Of a stretch of 64,000 bases of DNA, positions 52,679 to 60,321 are shown piece by piece. The DNA is from Caulobacterales bacterium (GTDB lineage: Bacteria; Pseudomonadota; Alphaproteobacteria; Caulobacterales; Aquidulcibacteraceae). Position numbers and translations under genes: made by a program. Where the stretch lies: contig JAFLCU010000005.1 of assembly GCA_017303355.1 (NCBI GenBank), positions 62,001 to 126,000 of the forward strand, written 5' to 3'. The notes beneath the pieces are model-generated. The model ran no database searches and was not told the DNA's origin. It saw only the letters and a list, made by a program, of their open reading frames with translations. Positions within the stretch are counted from its first letter, which is position 1; each line of letters opens with the position of its first letter.

Positions 52679-53232
52679 TGGGCAGGTTCCAATAGCCGTC
52701 TCAGTTTTTCCGTCCCCCTTAGAACGTGGGATTTCACCGTGCCGAGGGGAAGACCGGTGATTTCAACAATCTCAGCGTGACTGAGCCCTTCTCCGTGGTT
52801 CAACGTCACACACAATCTCTCAGCGTCCGACAGCCTGCCAAGAGCCTTCTCCAAGTCAATCTTGGCTCCGGCCGCGGCTTCCGGCGTGGATTCCTCCGAC
52901 GCGATGGGCGAGGCGTCGTCGATCTCCTCAAACACGGCCTTCTGCCGTCTCTTGGCCATCAGGAACGTGGTGACCGCTATTCTCCTAAACCAACCCGGAA
53001 AAGCCGCCGGAGTTTCCAAGTCTCTCAACCTATCCCACGCCTTGATGAACGCGTCTTGAGCCAGATCATCAGCTTCAGCGTGACTCGAACACATCCGTCG
53101 CAGCAAGGCCCGGGCCCACCCTTGGCGACGCTTTACGAGTTCCCCGAAGGCGGCTTGGTCCCGGCCCTGGGCGGCGACGATCAGCGCCGCTTCGGTGGCC
53201 TGAGCCAGATTGAGGAACCCCCGCGCCGCCAC
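52675..53232 (-). CDS. ECF-type RNA polymerase sigma factor (cassette 1)
   Basis: A 185-residue sigma-70 factor of the extracytoplasmic-function type. Region 2 is seen as RDQAAFGELVKRRQGWARAL followed by ADDLAQDAFIKAWDRLRDL, with FPGWFRRIAVTTFLMAKRR; region 4 is ERLCVTLNHGEGLSHAEIVE + ITGLPLGTVKSHVLRGTEKL, a helix-turn-helix. Regions 3 and 1.1 are absent. The upstream neighbour (8 bases away) is the DUF6249-like gene, and the small membrane gene is coupled downstream. Confidence 0.92.
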   Translation of the reverse strand: MAARGFLNLAQATEAALIVAAQGRDQAAFGELVKRRQGWARALLRRMCSSHAEADDLAQDAFIKAWDRLRDLETPAAFPGWFRRIAVTTFLMAKRRQKAVFEEIDDASPIASEESTPEAAAGAKIDLEKALGRLSDAERLCVTLNHGEGLSHAEIVEITGLPLGTVKSHVLRGTEKLRRLLEPAQ

Positions 53233-53239
53233 CGATCAC

Positions 53240-53638
53240 TCACTGGTCCTTCTTCTTCGTGGCGTAATCGACAAGTGCGAGCAGAAGGAAAGCAAAACCC
53301 AACGATCCCAGGATCGCCGCCGGCACCAACATACCACCAAGCGCCTCTTCCGCGCCTGAAATCTGCTGAACCGCGAAGCCCGCGCCGACAAAGCCCAGGG
53401 CCAAGCCCATGAGGACAACGCCGCTGCCGAGGCTGTTGCGCGCCTTGTCTTGCGGCTTCTTGGCCGGCTCGGTGAGCTGGCGAAGCAGCGCCGGATCGAG
53501 CGGCTGGCCCTTGTCCAGGGCCTGCGCGATCAGCTGGTGCGCCGATTGTTTAGTACGTTCCTTCAGCCAGATCGGGACGAGGATAATGGCCCCCAGGAAC
53601 CCGAAAAAGACAAACGGAACAAAGATATCCGCATCCAT
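53240..53638 (-). CDS. DUF6249-like membrane protein (cassette 1)
   Basis: A 132-residue protein with an N-terminal membrane helix (FVPFVFFGFLGAIILVPIWL), a charged middle with LIAQALDKGQPLDPALLRQL, and two further helices near the C-terminus (about 70-92 and 104-125). The DKGQPLDPAL stretch after one helix is like DUF6249 proteins. Possible role is sensing or anchoring for the sigma system. Start ATG 53638; weak GGAGAC upstream. Paralogue in plan to 54537-54941. Confidence 0.72.
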   Translation of the reverse strand: MDADIFVPFVFFGFLGAIILVPIWLKERTKQSAHQLIAQALDKGQPLDPALLRQLTEPAKKPQDKARNSLGSGVVLMGLALGFVGAGFAVQQISGAEEALGGMLVPAAILGSLGFAFLLLALVDYATKKKDQ

Positions 53639-53718
53639 AAAGTGTCTCCATAGCCCGGGGTCTATTGCCCCTTTGCGACATAGATGCCCGGGCGGTCTGG
53701 ATTGGATGCACGCGCCCT

Positions 53719-54024
53719 TTAGCGCCTTACAGCCGCCGCCCGCCCCGTCATAACCCGCCACGCCAACACTAGGGTTAACAAAGCGCCAGCGCCAACGGCC
53801 CCGCTCTGCAGCGCCGCTCCACCGGCGCTGGCTGATCCCAAAAACGGCACCGCGAGCGCCGCCGCCGCCGCCGCGAACCCCGCCCCGCGCAATACCGCTA
53901 GCAGGCTCGCCTTCTTGAACCGCGCGGCCTCGGCGTCGCGCATCACGGCGAGCACAAACCGGGCGTCACGCTTTGGCGCGACTGGCGCGCCAAGCGCGCG
54001 CGACAAGCGAGCTTCCTCATCCAT
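53719..54024 (-). CDS. Small two-helix membrane protein of sigma cassette 2
   Basis: A 101-residue protein: polar N-terminus (MDEEARLSRALGAPVAPKRD), a segment FVLAVMRDAEAARFKKASLL, then two hydrophobic helices. The VMRDAEAARF stretch after F-V corresponds to VGHAVARRESAAKLR in the cassette 1 protein, and the following LRGAGFAAAAAALAV to AQAMGFAAAAAAVTY. So these two small proteins are probably distant paralogues. The start overlaps the sigma gene stop by 8 bases. Confidence 0.7.
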   Translation of the reverse strand: MDEEARLSRALGAPVAPKRDARFVLAVMRDAEAARFKKASLLAVLRGAGFAAAAAALAVPFLGSASAGGAALQSGAVGAGALLTLVLAWRVMTGRAAAVRR

Positions 54025-54553
54025 CGTTCGTCTCCAGGGCCTTGAGCAGACGCTCGCGGCCACGGGTCACATGCGATTTCACCGTGCCCAGCGGCAGTTT
54101 CAGAATCGCCGCCGCTTCCGTGTGCGAAAAGCCTTCGCCCAGACACAGCGCGACCGCGGCGCGCTGCTCGTCCGGCAAAGTCGCCATCGCCGCGGCCAGC
54201 GCCATGCGATCCTCGATCGGCGCGGCGTCCGGCGCATCATCGCTCTCGGCCAGCCAATCGGTGTCGCGCGCACTCGCGCGATTATGTGAGCGGCGTGCGT
54301 CGCGCGCGATGCGAAAGCCGATGCCGCACACCCAAGAGCGGAAACTTGAGCGCCCTTCGAACGCGTCGAGTTTGCGCCACGCGGTCACGAACGCTTCCTG
54401 CGCGATGTCGTCGGCATCGGCCCAATGCCCCGTAAAACGGCGCAAAAAGCCGCGAACCGCCTGTTGATGCGCGTCGACCAACGCCGCGAACGCACGGCTT
54501 TCTCCGCGCCGCGCGGCAACGATGAGACGCGCTTCGTCATGCGTCTCCGTCAT
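54017..54553 (-). CDS. ECF-type RNA polymerase sigma factor (cassette 2)
   Basis: A 178-residue ECF sigma factor. Region 2 shows ESRAFAALVDAHQQAVRGFL and WADADDIAQEAFVTAWRKLD, then RSSFRSWVCGIGFRIARDA; region 4 shows EQRAAVALCLGEGFSHTEAA + AILKLPLGTVKSHVTRGRERL. The start at 54553 overlaps the DUF6249-like gene stop by 17 bases. The pair resembles cassette 1 in order and overlap. Confidence 0.92.
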   Translation of the reverse strand: MTETHDEARLIVAARRGESRAFAALVDAHQQAVRGFLRRFTGHWADADDIAQEAFVTAWRKLDAFEGRSSFRSWVCGIGFRIARDARRSHNRASARDTDWLAESDDAPDAAPIEDRMALAAAMATLPDEQRAAVALCLGEGFSHTEAAAILKLPLGTVKSHVTRGRERLLKALETNDG

Positions 54554-54941
54554 CGTCTTCGCCGCCGCGATCGGGGCGCATGATCGCCAGCGCCAAGCAG
54601 CCAAGCGCCGTCACCGTCATGGTCGCGGCGATGACGAGATAGGATGTGTTCTCACCCGCCGGCGCCTGGCTATAGGCAATCCAGAAGCCGAAGCTCAGCG
54701 CCGAAAACACCACCACCTCGCTCCATGGCGGCTTCGACTTTCCAGCCTTGTTGATCTGCTCATAGACGATCGCCGGCGGCTCCTTGCCGGCGTCTAGGGC
54801 GGCTTTGATCACCTCCATCGCCTGGCTGCGTTGCTTGTGCTCAAGCCATTGCGCCCAGCCAGCGCCGAGCATGCCGACGGTGATGGCGCCAAAGATGAAA
54901 AGCGCCACCATCCAGTCTTCTATGCTTTCAGACAGCATCGC
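54537..54941 (-). CDS. DUF6249-like membrane protein (cassette 2)
   Basis: A 134-residue protein: first helix WMVALFIFGAITVGMLGAGW, then charged AMEVIKAALDAGKEPPAIVY, then helices at about 70-88 and 98-120 and an acidic tail. Same plan as the protein at 53240-53638, including the A-L-D-x-G-x-x-x-x-x-A/P motif. ATG 54941 has GGAG at the right distance; the ATG at 54959 does not. The frame continues upstream across the divergent regulator and is not coding there. Confidence 0.72.
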   Translation of the reverse strand, partial: AMLSESIEDWMVALFIFGAITVGMLGAGWAQWLEHKQRSQAMEVIKAALDAGKEPPAIVYEQINKAGKSKPPWSEVVVFSALSFGFWIAYSQAPAGENTSYLVIAATMTVTALGCLALAIMRPDRGGEDDDGDA

Positions 54942-55001
54942 CCCGACTCCTTCGTTCATCCCCTTGTAGCCGCGCACGGCGGTTTTGGATGCGAAGCGCG
55001 C

Positions 55002-55036
55002 TTGCCAAGCAACACTTAAGTCATTACTTAAGTGTT
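55002..55036 (+). promoter_or_regulatory. Palindromic operator over the arsR promoter
   Basis: AACACTTAAGT (55011-55021) and ACTTAAGTGTT (55026-55036) are exact inverse copies separated by CATT. The right arm ends one base before the ATG of the ArsR gene. TTGCCA at 55002-55007 and TACTTA at 55025-55030 are a plausible -35/-10 pair with 17-base spacing, with the operator over the -10. No ribosome site is visible, so the transcript may be leaderless. The divergent DUF6249-like gene starts 60 bases away. Confidence 0.6.
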
Positions 55037-55037
55037 T

Positions 55038-55370
55038 ATGTTCAGAGACGCCAATCTCGATCTGGCCTTCCAGGCCCTGGCTGATCCCAGCCGCCGCGCC
55101 ATGGTCGATCGGCTGGTGCGGGGGCCCGCCACCGTCAGCGAACTGGCCAAACCCTTGGCCATGTCGCTGCCAGGCGTCATGCAGCACCTCGCCGTGCTCG
55201 AAGCCTCGGGGCTGGTGATCTCGGAAAAAATCGGCCGCACCCGCACCTGCCGGATCGAACCCAAGGTGCTCACCCGAGCTGAACACTGGATCGCCGAACG
55301 CCGCGCCCTCTGGGAACGCCGCTTGGATCGGCTCGGACAATTTCTCGAAGACACCAAGGATGAAGACTGA
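55038..55370 (+). CDS. ArsR-family transcriptional regulator
   Basis: A 110-residue winged-helix repressor. ALADPSRRAMVDRLVRGPAT starts the domain, then the recognition helix MSLPGVMQHLAVLEASGLV (about 46-64) and wing SEKIGRTRTCRIEP. No metal-binding Cys-box (C-V-C) is present, so it is not a classic metal sensor; the layout matches regulators seen with AHSA1-domain genes. It is followed with 1-base overlap by a glutathione S-transferase. Confidence 0.88.
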   Translation: MFRDANLDLAFQALADPSRRAMVDRLVRGPATVSELAKPLAMSLPGVMQHLAVLEASGLVISEKIGRTRTCRIEPKVLTRAEHWIAERRALWERRLDRLGQFLEDTKDED

Positions 55371-56005
55371 TGCTCACCCTCTATGGCCACCCGATTTCGT
55401 CCTACACTTGGAAGGTGCTCACAGCGCTCTATGAGAACGCGACGCCGTTTGAATTCATCACCATCGATCAGAACACCTATGCCGATTTCATCGCCAAATG
55501 GCCGATGGGCAAGTTTCCGATCCTGCTCGACAGCGACCGCAACACGATGACCAGCGAAACCTCGGTGATCATCGAATATCTCGACCTCCACTACCCGGGC
55601 CGCACCCGCTTCATCCCCGAGAACATCGACGCAGCGCTCGAAACGCGCCGCTGGGACCGCGTGTTAGATCATCTGAACACGACGATGAGCAAGATCGTGG
55701 TCGACAACATTCGCCCCACCGATCAGCGCGATCCGTATGGCGTCGAAGAAGCCAAACGCATCATCGCTGGCATCTACACCGTGATCGAAACGCAGCTTGG
55801 CGATCGCGCCTTCATCGTCGGCGATCGTCTGACGTTGGCCGATTGCTCGGCCGCGCCGGCGCTTTGGTACGCCACGCGCAACGCGCCGCTTGACGGCAAA
55901 TATCCGCGCATCGGCGCCTATCTTGAGCGCCTGAAAGCATGGCCGGCCTTCGCCCGCGCGGTGGAAGAGTCCGCGCCGCTCTTCCACATGTATCCCGGAG
56001 CCTGA
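55370..56005 (+). CDS. Glutathione S-transferase family protein
   Basis: A 211-residue GST. The thioredoxin-like N-terminal domain has LYGHPISSYTWKVLTALYEN (glutathione-activating Ser/Tyr zone), KWPMGKFPILLD and a Glu-Thr-Ser contact (SETSVIIEYLD); the alpha-helical C-terminal domain has FIVGDRLTLADCSAAPALWY. It starts on the last base of the ArsR stop, so the two are likely co-regulated. Substrate unknown. Confidence 0.9.
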   Translation: MLTLYGHPISSYTWKVLTALYENATPFEFITIDQNTYADFIAKWPMGKFPILLDSDRNTMTSETSVIIEYLDLHYPGRTRFIPENIDAALETRRWDRVLDHLNTTMSKIVVDNIRPTDQRDPYGVEEAKRIIAGIYTVIETQLGDRAFIVGDRLTLADCSAAPALWYATRNAPLDGKYPRIGAYLERLKAWPAFARAVEESAPLFHMYPGA

Positions 56006-56009
56006 GACG

Positions 56010-56453
56010 ATGACGCTCGCTCACGCCACCATCGTCATGGAGCGCATCTACAACGCCTCGCCCACGCGCGTGTTCAACGCCTGGGCCGACGTCGAAGCGC
56101 GCAAACGCTGGTCCGCGCCCGCGGCGGACATCCGCATCGAATACGAAGAGGCCGATTTCCGCGAAGGCGGCCGTGATGTCTCGCGCTGCATCGAACTGGG
56201 CAATGACGATTACGTCGCATTGGTCCATTACATCGACATCAAGCGCGATCAGCGCATCTTCTTCGTCGAGGACATTATCCACGGCAAGAAGCGCGCCTCC
56301 GCCGCGCTCATCAGCGTCGAGCTCTCGCCCAAGGGCGGCGCGACACATCTCCTCCTCACCATGCAGATCGCTTCGTTCGACGGTTCCGACATGGAGAAGG
56401 GCTATCACTTCGGCTGGAACGCCGCTCTCGACAACCTCGCCAGGGAATTCTGA
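56010..56453 (+). CDS. AHSA1/SRPBCC domain protein (1 of 3)
   Basis: A 147-residue SRPBCC (AHSA1-type) ligand-binding protein: ATIVMERIYNASPTRVFNAW at the N-terminus (family pattern R-x-Y-x-A-x-x-x-V-F-x-A-W), then RKRWSAP, FREGGRDVSRC and FGWNAALDNLAREF at the C-terminus. It follows the GST by 4 bases. Proteins of this family in such clusters bind hydrophobic ligands; the ligand is not predictable. Confidence 0.9.
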   Translation: MTLAHATIVMERIYNASPTRVFNAWADVEARKRWSAPAADIRIEYEEADFREGGRDVSRCIELGNDDYVALVHYIDIKRDQRIFFVEDIIHGKKRASAALISVELSPKGGATHLLLTMQIASFDGSDMEKGYHFGWNAALDNLAREF

Positions 56454-56454
56454 G

Positions 56455-56910
56455 ATGAACAAAAGATCGGTGACCAACGCCACGTTCGTGATCGAACGTG
56501 ATTACATGACCGCGCCCGCGAAAGTGTTCGCCGCGTTCGCGGACCCGCGGAAGAAGGCCAAATGGTTCGGCGGCCCGCCGGATTGGAACGGCGAACACAA
56601 AATGGATTTCCGCGTCGGCGGCAAGGAAACCTCGACCGGCGGCCCGCCCGGCGGCGTCGTACACAAGATGAGCGGCGAATACTGGGACATCGTCGAGAAC
56701 GAGCGCATCGTCATGGCGTACGAGATGCACCTCGACGCCACCCGCATCTCGGTCTCGCTCGGCACGACCGAGATCAAACCGCACGGCGCCGGCGCGAAGC
56801 TCATCTACACCGAACAAGGCGCGTATCTCGATGGCTACGACGATGCCGGCCAGCGCGAAGAAGGCACGCAAGAGCTGTTCAACCAGCTTGACGCCTTCCT
56901 GCAAAGCTAA
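56455..56910 (+). CDS. AHSA1/SRPBCC domain protein (2 of 3)
   Basis: A 151-residue paralogue: ATFVIERDYMTAPAKVFAAF, then KKAKWFGGPPDW, MDFRVGGKETSTG, VVENERIVMAYEM-like (DIVENERIVMAYEM) and a C-terminal TQELFNQLDAFLQS. The W-F-G-G-P-P and F-R-V-G-G-x-E motifs are typical for the AHSA1 subfamily. ATG 56455 two bases after the preceding stop. It is closest in pattern to copy 3. Confidence 0.9.
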   Translation: MNKRSVTNATFVIERDYMTAPAKVFAAFADPRKKAKWFGGPPDWNGEHKMDFRVGGKETSTGGPPGGVVHKMSGEYWDIVENERIVMAYEMHLDATRISVSLGTTEIKPHGAGAKLIYTEQGAYLDGYDDAGQREEGTQELFNQLDAFLQS

Positions 56911-56922
56911 GGAGCCGCGCAC

Positions 56923-57402
56923 ATGACCACCACCGCACACGGCTCCTTTGTCATCGAGCGCCGCTACAACGCTAACCCCGAACGCGTGTTCGCCGCCTGG
57001 AGCGACGCCAACGCCAAGCGCGCCTGGTTTGCCGAAGGCGAAGGCTGGGACATCAAGCGCTACGAACTCGATTTCCGCGAAGGCGGCGCCGAGACGAGCA
57101 AATTTCGTTTCCAGAAAGGCGAGGAAATCTTCGGCGAGGAAACCTGGTTCGGCAACCACACCGTCTTCAGCGAGATCGCCCCGAACGAACGCATCATCTA
57201 CACTTATGCGATGGATCGAAACGGTGTGCGCTTCTCGGTCTCGCTCGCCTGCGTCGAATTCCACCGCGCCGACAAAGGCACGCGCCTCGTGCTCAGCGAA
57301 CACGGCGCCTTCTTCGACGGCGCCGACGGCGTGAACATGCGCGAGCAAGGCTGGCAAGAATTGCTGAGCAAACTTGGCGCATATCTCGGGGAGGGGAACT
57401 GA
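56923..57402 (+). CDS. AHSA1/SRPBCC domain protein (3 of 3)
   Basis: A 159-residue paralogue: GSFVIERRYNANPERVFAAW, then KRAWFAEGEGWD, LDFREGGAETSKF, APNERIIYTYAMDRNGVRFS and a C-terminal QGWQELLSKLGAYLGEG. Three tandem copies of AHSA1 proteins after arsR-gst suggest one operon in which each copy binds a different ligand or works as a set. A family A hairpin follows. Confidence 0.9.
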   Translation: MTTTAHGSFVIERRYNANPERVFAAWSDANAKRAWFAEGEGWDIKRYELDFREGGAETSKFRFQKGEEIFGEETWFGNHTVFSEIAPNERIIYTYAMDRNGVRFSVSLACVEFHRADKGTRLVLSEHGAFFDGADGVNMREQGWQELLSKLGAYLGEGN

Positions 57403-57412
57403 TCATCACCGC

Positions 57413-57459
57413 ACTCATTCCCGGGGCGACGCGGCACGCGTCGAGTCCGGGGATGGGTG
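57413..57459 (+). repeat. Single hairpin of family A (copy 6)
   Basis: ACTCATTCCCGGGGCGACGC + GGCACGCGTCGAGTCCGGGG + ATGGGTG folds with the same CATTCCCGG/CCGGGGATGGG ends as the other family A units. It begins 10 bases after the last AHSA1 stop, in the convergent space before the ArsC-like gene. Confidence 0.78.
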
Positions 57460-57477
57460 AATGATGTCCGCGCCCGC

Positions 57478-57831
57478 CTAGCCAAACGCCTTCGCGTAAA
57501 CATCCGGCTTGAAGCCGACGATCAGCTTGCCGCCCACATCGAGCACTGGGCGTTTGATCATGCTCGGCTGCGCCGCCATCAGCGCGATCGCTTTTTTCTC
57601 TGTCATGTTCTCGCGATCGGCATCCGGCAATTTGCGGAACGTCGTGCCGGCGCGATTGAGCAGCGTTTCCCAGCCCACCTCTTTCGCCCAGCGCTCCAGC
57701 GTCGCTTTATCGACGCCTTCGATCTTGTAGTCATGGAATACGTATTTGACGCCGTGCTCATCCAACCACGTGCGCGCCTTCTTCATCGTGTCGCACGCCT
57801 TGATGCCGTGAATCGCAATCGTCTTCGCCAT
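57478..57831 (-). CDS. ArsC/Spx-family reductase (YffB-like)
   Basis: A 117-residue thioredoxin-fold protein of the ArsC/YffB family. TIAIHGIKACDTMKKARTWL carries the single N-terminal Cys (active-site position in ArsC), and RPVLDVGGKLIVGFKPDVY is the family C-terminal pattern. The C-D-T-M-K-K-A motif is the YffB type, not arsenate reductase ArsC, so a glutathione-linked thiol role is likely but arsenate reduction should not be assumed. ATG 57831. Confidence 0.88.
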   Translation of the reverse strand: MAKTIAIHGIKACDTMKKARTWLDEHGVKYVFHDYKIEGVDKATLERWAKEVGWETLLNRAGTTFRKLPDADRENMTEKKAIALMAAQPSMIKRPVLDVGGKLIVGFKPDVYAKAFG

Positions 57832-57916
57832 GACACGATTATGACCGACCAATACGCCCTCGTCTCGCTTGACAGCGATTGTTGTTCGCGCTTGGTTCCA
57901 TCGAGGAGCGCTTGAG

Positions 57917-58549
57917 ATGGCCGATAAACTGACCTTCTACACAAACCCAATGTCGCGCGGCCGCATCGCGCGCTGGATGCTCGAAGAAACAGGCGCGCCG
58001 TACGAAACGACAGTGCTGGAATACGGCACGACGATGAAGGCGCCGGACTATCTCGCCATCAACCCGATGGGCAAAGTGCCGGCGATCAAGCATGGCGACA
58101 CAATCGTCACCGAGTGCGCGGCCATCTGCGCCTATCTCGCCGACGCGTTTCCGCAAGCCAATCTCGCGCCCGCGCCCGGCGATAAGTTGCGCGGCCCCTA
58201 TTATCGCTGGATGTTCTACGCCGCAGGGCCCGTCGAGGCGATGGCGAGCAATCACGCGCTGGGCGTCCAAGTGCCAGATGAAAAGCGCGCCATGGTCGGC
58301 TACGGCTCACGCGACGAGGTGATCAATACGCTTGAGCACGTCGTCTCGCGCAACGAATATCTGTTGGGTGGCCGCTTCTCGGCGGCTGACGTGTATCTCG
58401 GCTCGCAAATTGGCTGGGGCCTGCAATTCGGCACGCTCGAGCAGCGCCCGGCCTTCGTCGATTATTTCGCGCGCATCTCCAATCGTCCCGCCGCCGTGCG
58501 CGCCCGGGAGATCGACGACGCCCTGGTCGCGGCGGCGAAGAAAGGCTAA
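57917..58549 (+). CDS. Glutathione S-transferase family protein
   Basis: A 210-residue GST: FYTNPMSRGRIARWMLEETG (Ser as activating residue), INPMGKVPAIKHGDTIVTEC, and C-terminal FSAADVYLGSQIGWGLQFG. It is a different type from the GST at 55370 (beta/nu-like layout of the N-terminus). ATG 57917, preceded by GAGGAGCGCTTGAG. Divergent from the ArsC-like gene. Confidence 0.9.
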   Translation: MADKLTFYTNPMSRGRIARWMLEETGAPYETTVLEYGTTMKAPDYLAINPMGKVPAIKHGDTIVTECAAICAYLADAFPQANLAPAPGDKLRGPYYRWMFYAAGPVEAMASNHALGVQVPDEKRAMVGYGSRDEVINTLEHVVSRNEYLLGGRFSAADVYLGSQIGWGLQFGTLEQRPAFVDYFARISNRPAAVRAREIDDALVAAAKKG

Positions 58550-58622
58550 AGCCTTGCGCGCCGCGCACGCTTAAGCCCACACTCCGCCCGACGCCGCCAG
58601 AGAACGGCGCGGGGAGGCCGGA

Positions 58623-60293
58623 ATGAGCGACACCAACGCGGCGCTGCCGAAGCATCACGCGGCGACGTCGAACGAAAAGCTCGTCATCGGCGCATCGTCG
58701 CTCGGCACCGTGTTCGAGTGGTACGATTTCTATCTCTACGGCTCGCTCGCCACCTACATATCGGCGCACTTCTTTTCGGGCGTCAACGAAACCACCGCCT
58801 TCATCTTCGCACTGGCGGCGTTCGCGGCGGGCTTTGCCGTGCGCCCGTTCGGCGCACTCGTCTTCGGCCGCATCGGCGACATCGTGGGGCGCAAGAACAC
58901 CTTTCTCGTCACCATGGCGATCATGGGCGTCTCGACCTTCGTCGTCGGCCTGTTGCCGGGCTACGACCAGATCGGGGTCGCCGCGCCGATCATCCTCGTG
59001 CTCATGCGGCTGCTGCAGGGCTTGGCGCTGGGCGGCGAATATGGCGGCGCGGCCACCTATGTCGCCGAACACGCGCCCAACAACAAGCGCGGGCTCTATA
59101 CCAGCTGGATTCAAACCACCGCCACGCTCGGCCTGTTCATGTCGCTGCTCGTGATCATGGGCACGCGCGCCTTCATGCCGGCGGACGAATTCGCGGCCTG
59201 GGGCTGGCGCATTCCATTCCTCGCTTCGATCGTGCTGCTCGTGGTCTCGATCTGGATCCGCATGCAGCTGAACGAGAGCCCCGTCTTTCAGAAAATGAAG
59301 GACGAAGGCGCGACCTCGAAGGCGCCGCTGGCGGAATCGTTCGCACGCTGGGGCAATCTCAAGCTCGTGCTGATCGCGCTCCTCGGCGCCGTCGCTGGTC
59401 AAGCCGTGGTCTGGTACACGGGCCAATTCTACGCGCTCTTCTTCCTTGAGCGCATGGTCAAGGTGGATGGCCTCACCGCCAACACCCTGATCGCCATCGC
59501 GCTGCTGATCGGCACGCCCTTCTTCATCGTCTTTGGCTGGCTGTCCGACAAGATCGGCCGCAAGCCGATCATCATGGCCGGCTGCGCGCTGGCCGCGCTC
59601 ACCTATTTCCCGCTCTTCGGCGCACTCACCGAAGCCGCGAACCCAGCACTCGCGCACGCACAACGCACCGCGCCAGTCGCGATCTACGCCAACACGGAAG
59701 AATGCTCGCTGCTCTTCGACCCTGTTGGCCGCAATCAGTTCGATCGCCGCGCCTGCGATGTGGCGCGCGCCTTCATCACCCGCGCCGGCGTGAACTACCA
59801 GATGCGCCCCACCGCCATTGGCGAGCACGGCGCGGAAATTCATGTCGGGGCGCGGATCGTGCGCATTGGCGATGTGTCGCCGCTGGCCGACGGCGAACGC
59901 GCCGGCGCCATCGCCGCGTTTCAAACCGAGGCGCGCGCGGCGCTTGATGGCGCGGGTTATCCCGCAGCGGCCGATCCCGCACGCATCGACAAGCCGCTCG
60001 TGATCGCCATCCTGGCGCTGCTCGTGATCTATGTGACGATGGTGTATGGCCCGATCGCGGCCATGCTCGTCGAGCTGTTTCCCAGCCGTATCCGCTACAC
60101 GTCGATGTCGTTGCCCTATCATATCGGCAATGGCTGGTTCGGCGGCTTCCTGCCGACCACCGCGTTCGCCATCGTCGCCGCCACCGGCAACATCTATAGC
60201 GGGCTCTGGTATCCGATCATCATCGCCGCCGCCACGCTCGTCATCGGCGTGCTGGCGCTGCCGGAAACTTACAAGCGCAACATCGATATCTAG
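58623..60293 (+). CDS. MFS transporter (metabolite:H+ symporter type) with a large loop
   Basis: A 556-residue major-facilitator transporter of the MHS (ProP/ShiA-like) type. LGTVFEWYDFYLYGSLATYI is the MHS start, GRIGDIVGRKNTF the loop 2-3 motif, LGGEYGGAATYVAEHAP follows, and WLSDKIGRKPIIM is the loop 8-9 motif. Between residues about 339 and 455 lies a long hydrophilic insert (NTEECSLLFDPVGRNQFDRR and following) in an outward loop, with two Cys likely to form a disulfide. Carboxylate or osmolyte substrate is possible; unknown. Confidence 0.9.
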   Translation: MSDTNAALPKHHAATSNEKLVIGASSLGTVFEWYDFYLYGSLATYISAHFFSGVNETTAFIFALAAFAAGFAVRPFGALVFGRIGDIVGRKNTFLVTMAIMGVSTFVVGLLPGYDQIGVAAPIILVLMRLLQGLALGGEYGGAATYVAEHAPNNKRGLYTSWIQTTATLGLFMSLLVIMGTRAFMPADEFAAWGWRIPFLASIVLLVVSIWIRMQLNESPVFQKMKDEGATSKAPLAESFARWGNLKLVLIALLGAVAGQAVVWYTGQFYALFFLERMVKVDGLTANTLIAIALLIGTPFFIVFGWLSDKIGRKPIIMAGCALAALTYFPLFGALTEAANPALAHAQRTAPVAIYANTEECSLLFDPVGRNQFDRRACDVARAFITRAGVNYQMRPTAIGEHGAEIHVGARIVRIGDVSPLADGERAGAIAAFQTEARAALDGAGYPAAADPARIDKPLVIAILALLVIYVTMVYGPIAAMLVELFPSRIRYTSMSLPYHIGNGWFGGFLPTTAFAIVAATGNIYSGLWYPIIIAAATLVIGVLALPETYKRNIDI

Positions 60294-60321
60294 GAGGTCA
60301 ACGCGGCGCCGGCTCGATGCT

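Noticed and set aside
57478..57831. Arsenate reductase as part of an ars operon with the ArsR gene
   Set aside because: The protein has the YffB-type C-D-T-M-K-K-A motif, lies on the opposite strand, and the ArsR lacks metal-binding Cys pairs; no arsB/acr3 transporter is present.
58323..60122. 599-codon minus-strand open frame opposite the MFS transporter
   Set aside because: Antisense shadow: rich in His, Arg, Asp and Gly, with no domain, while the plus frame has all transporter motifs.
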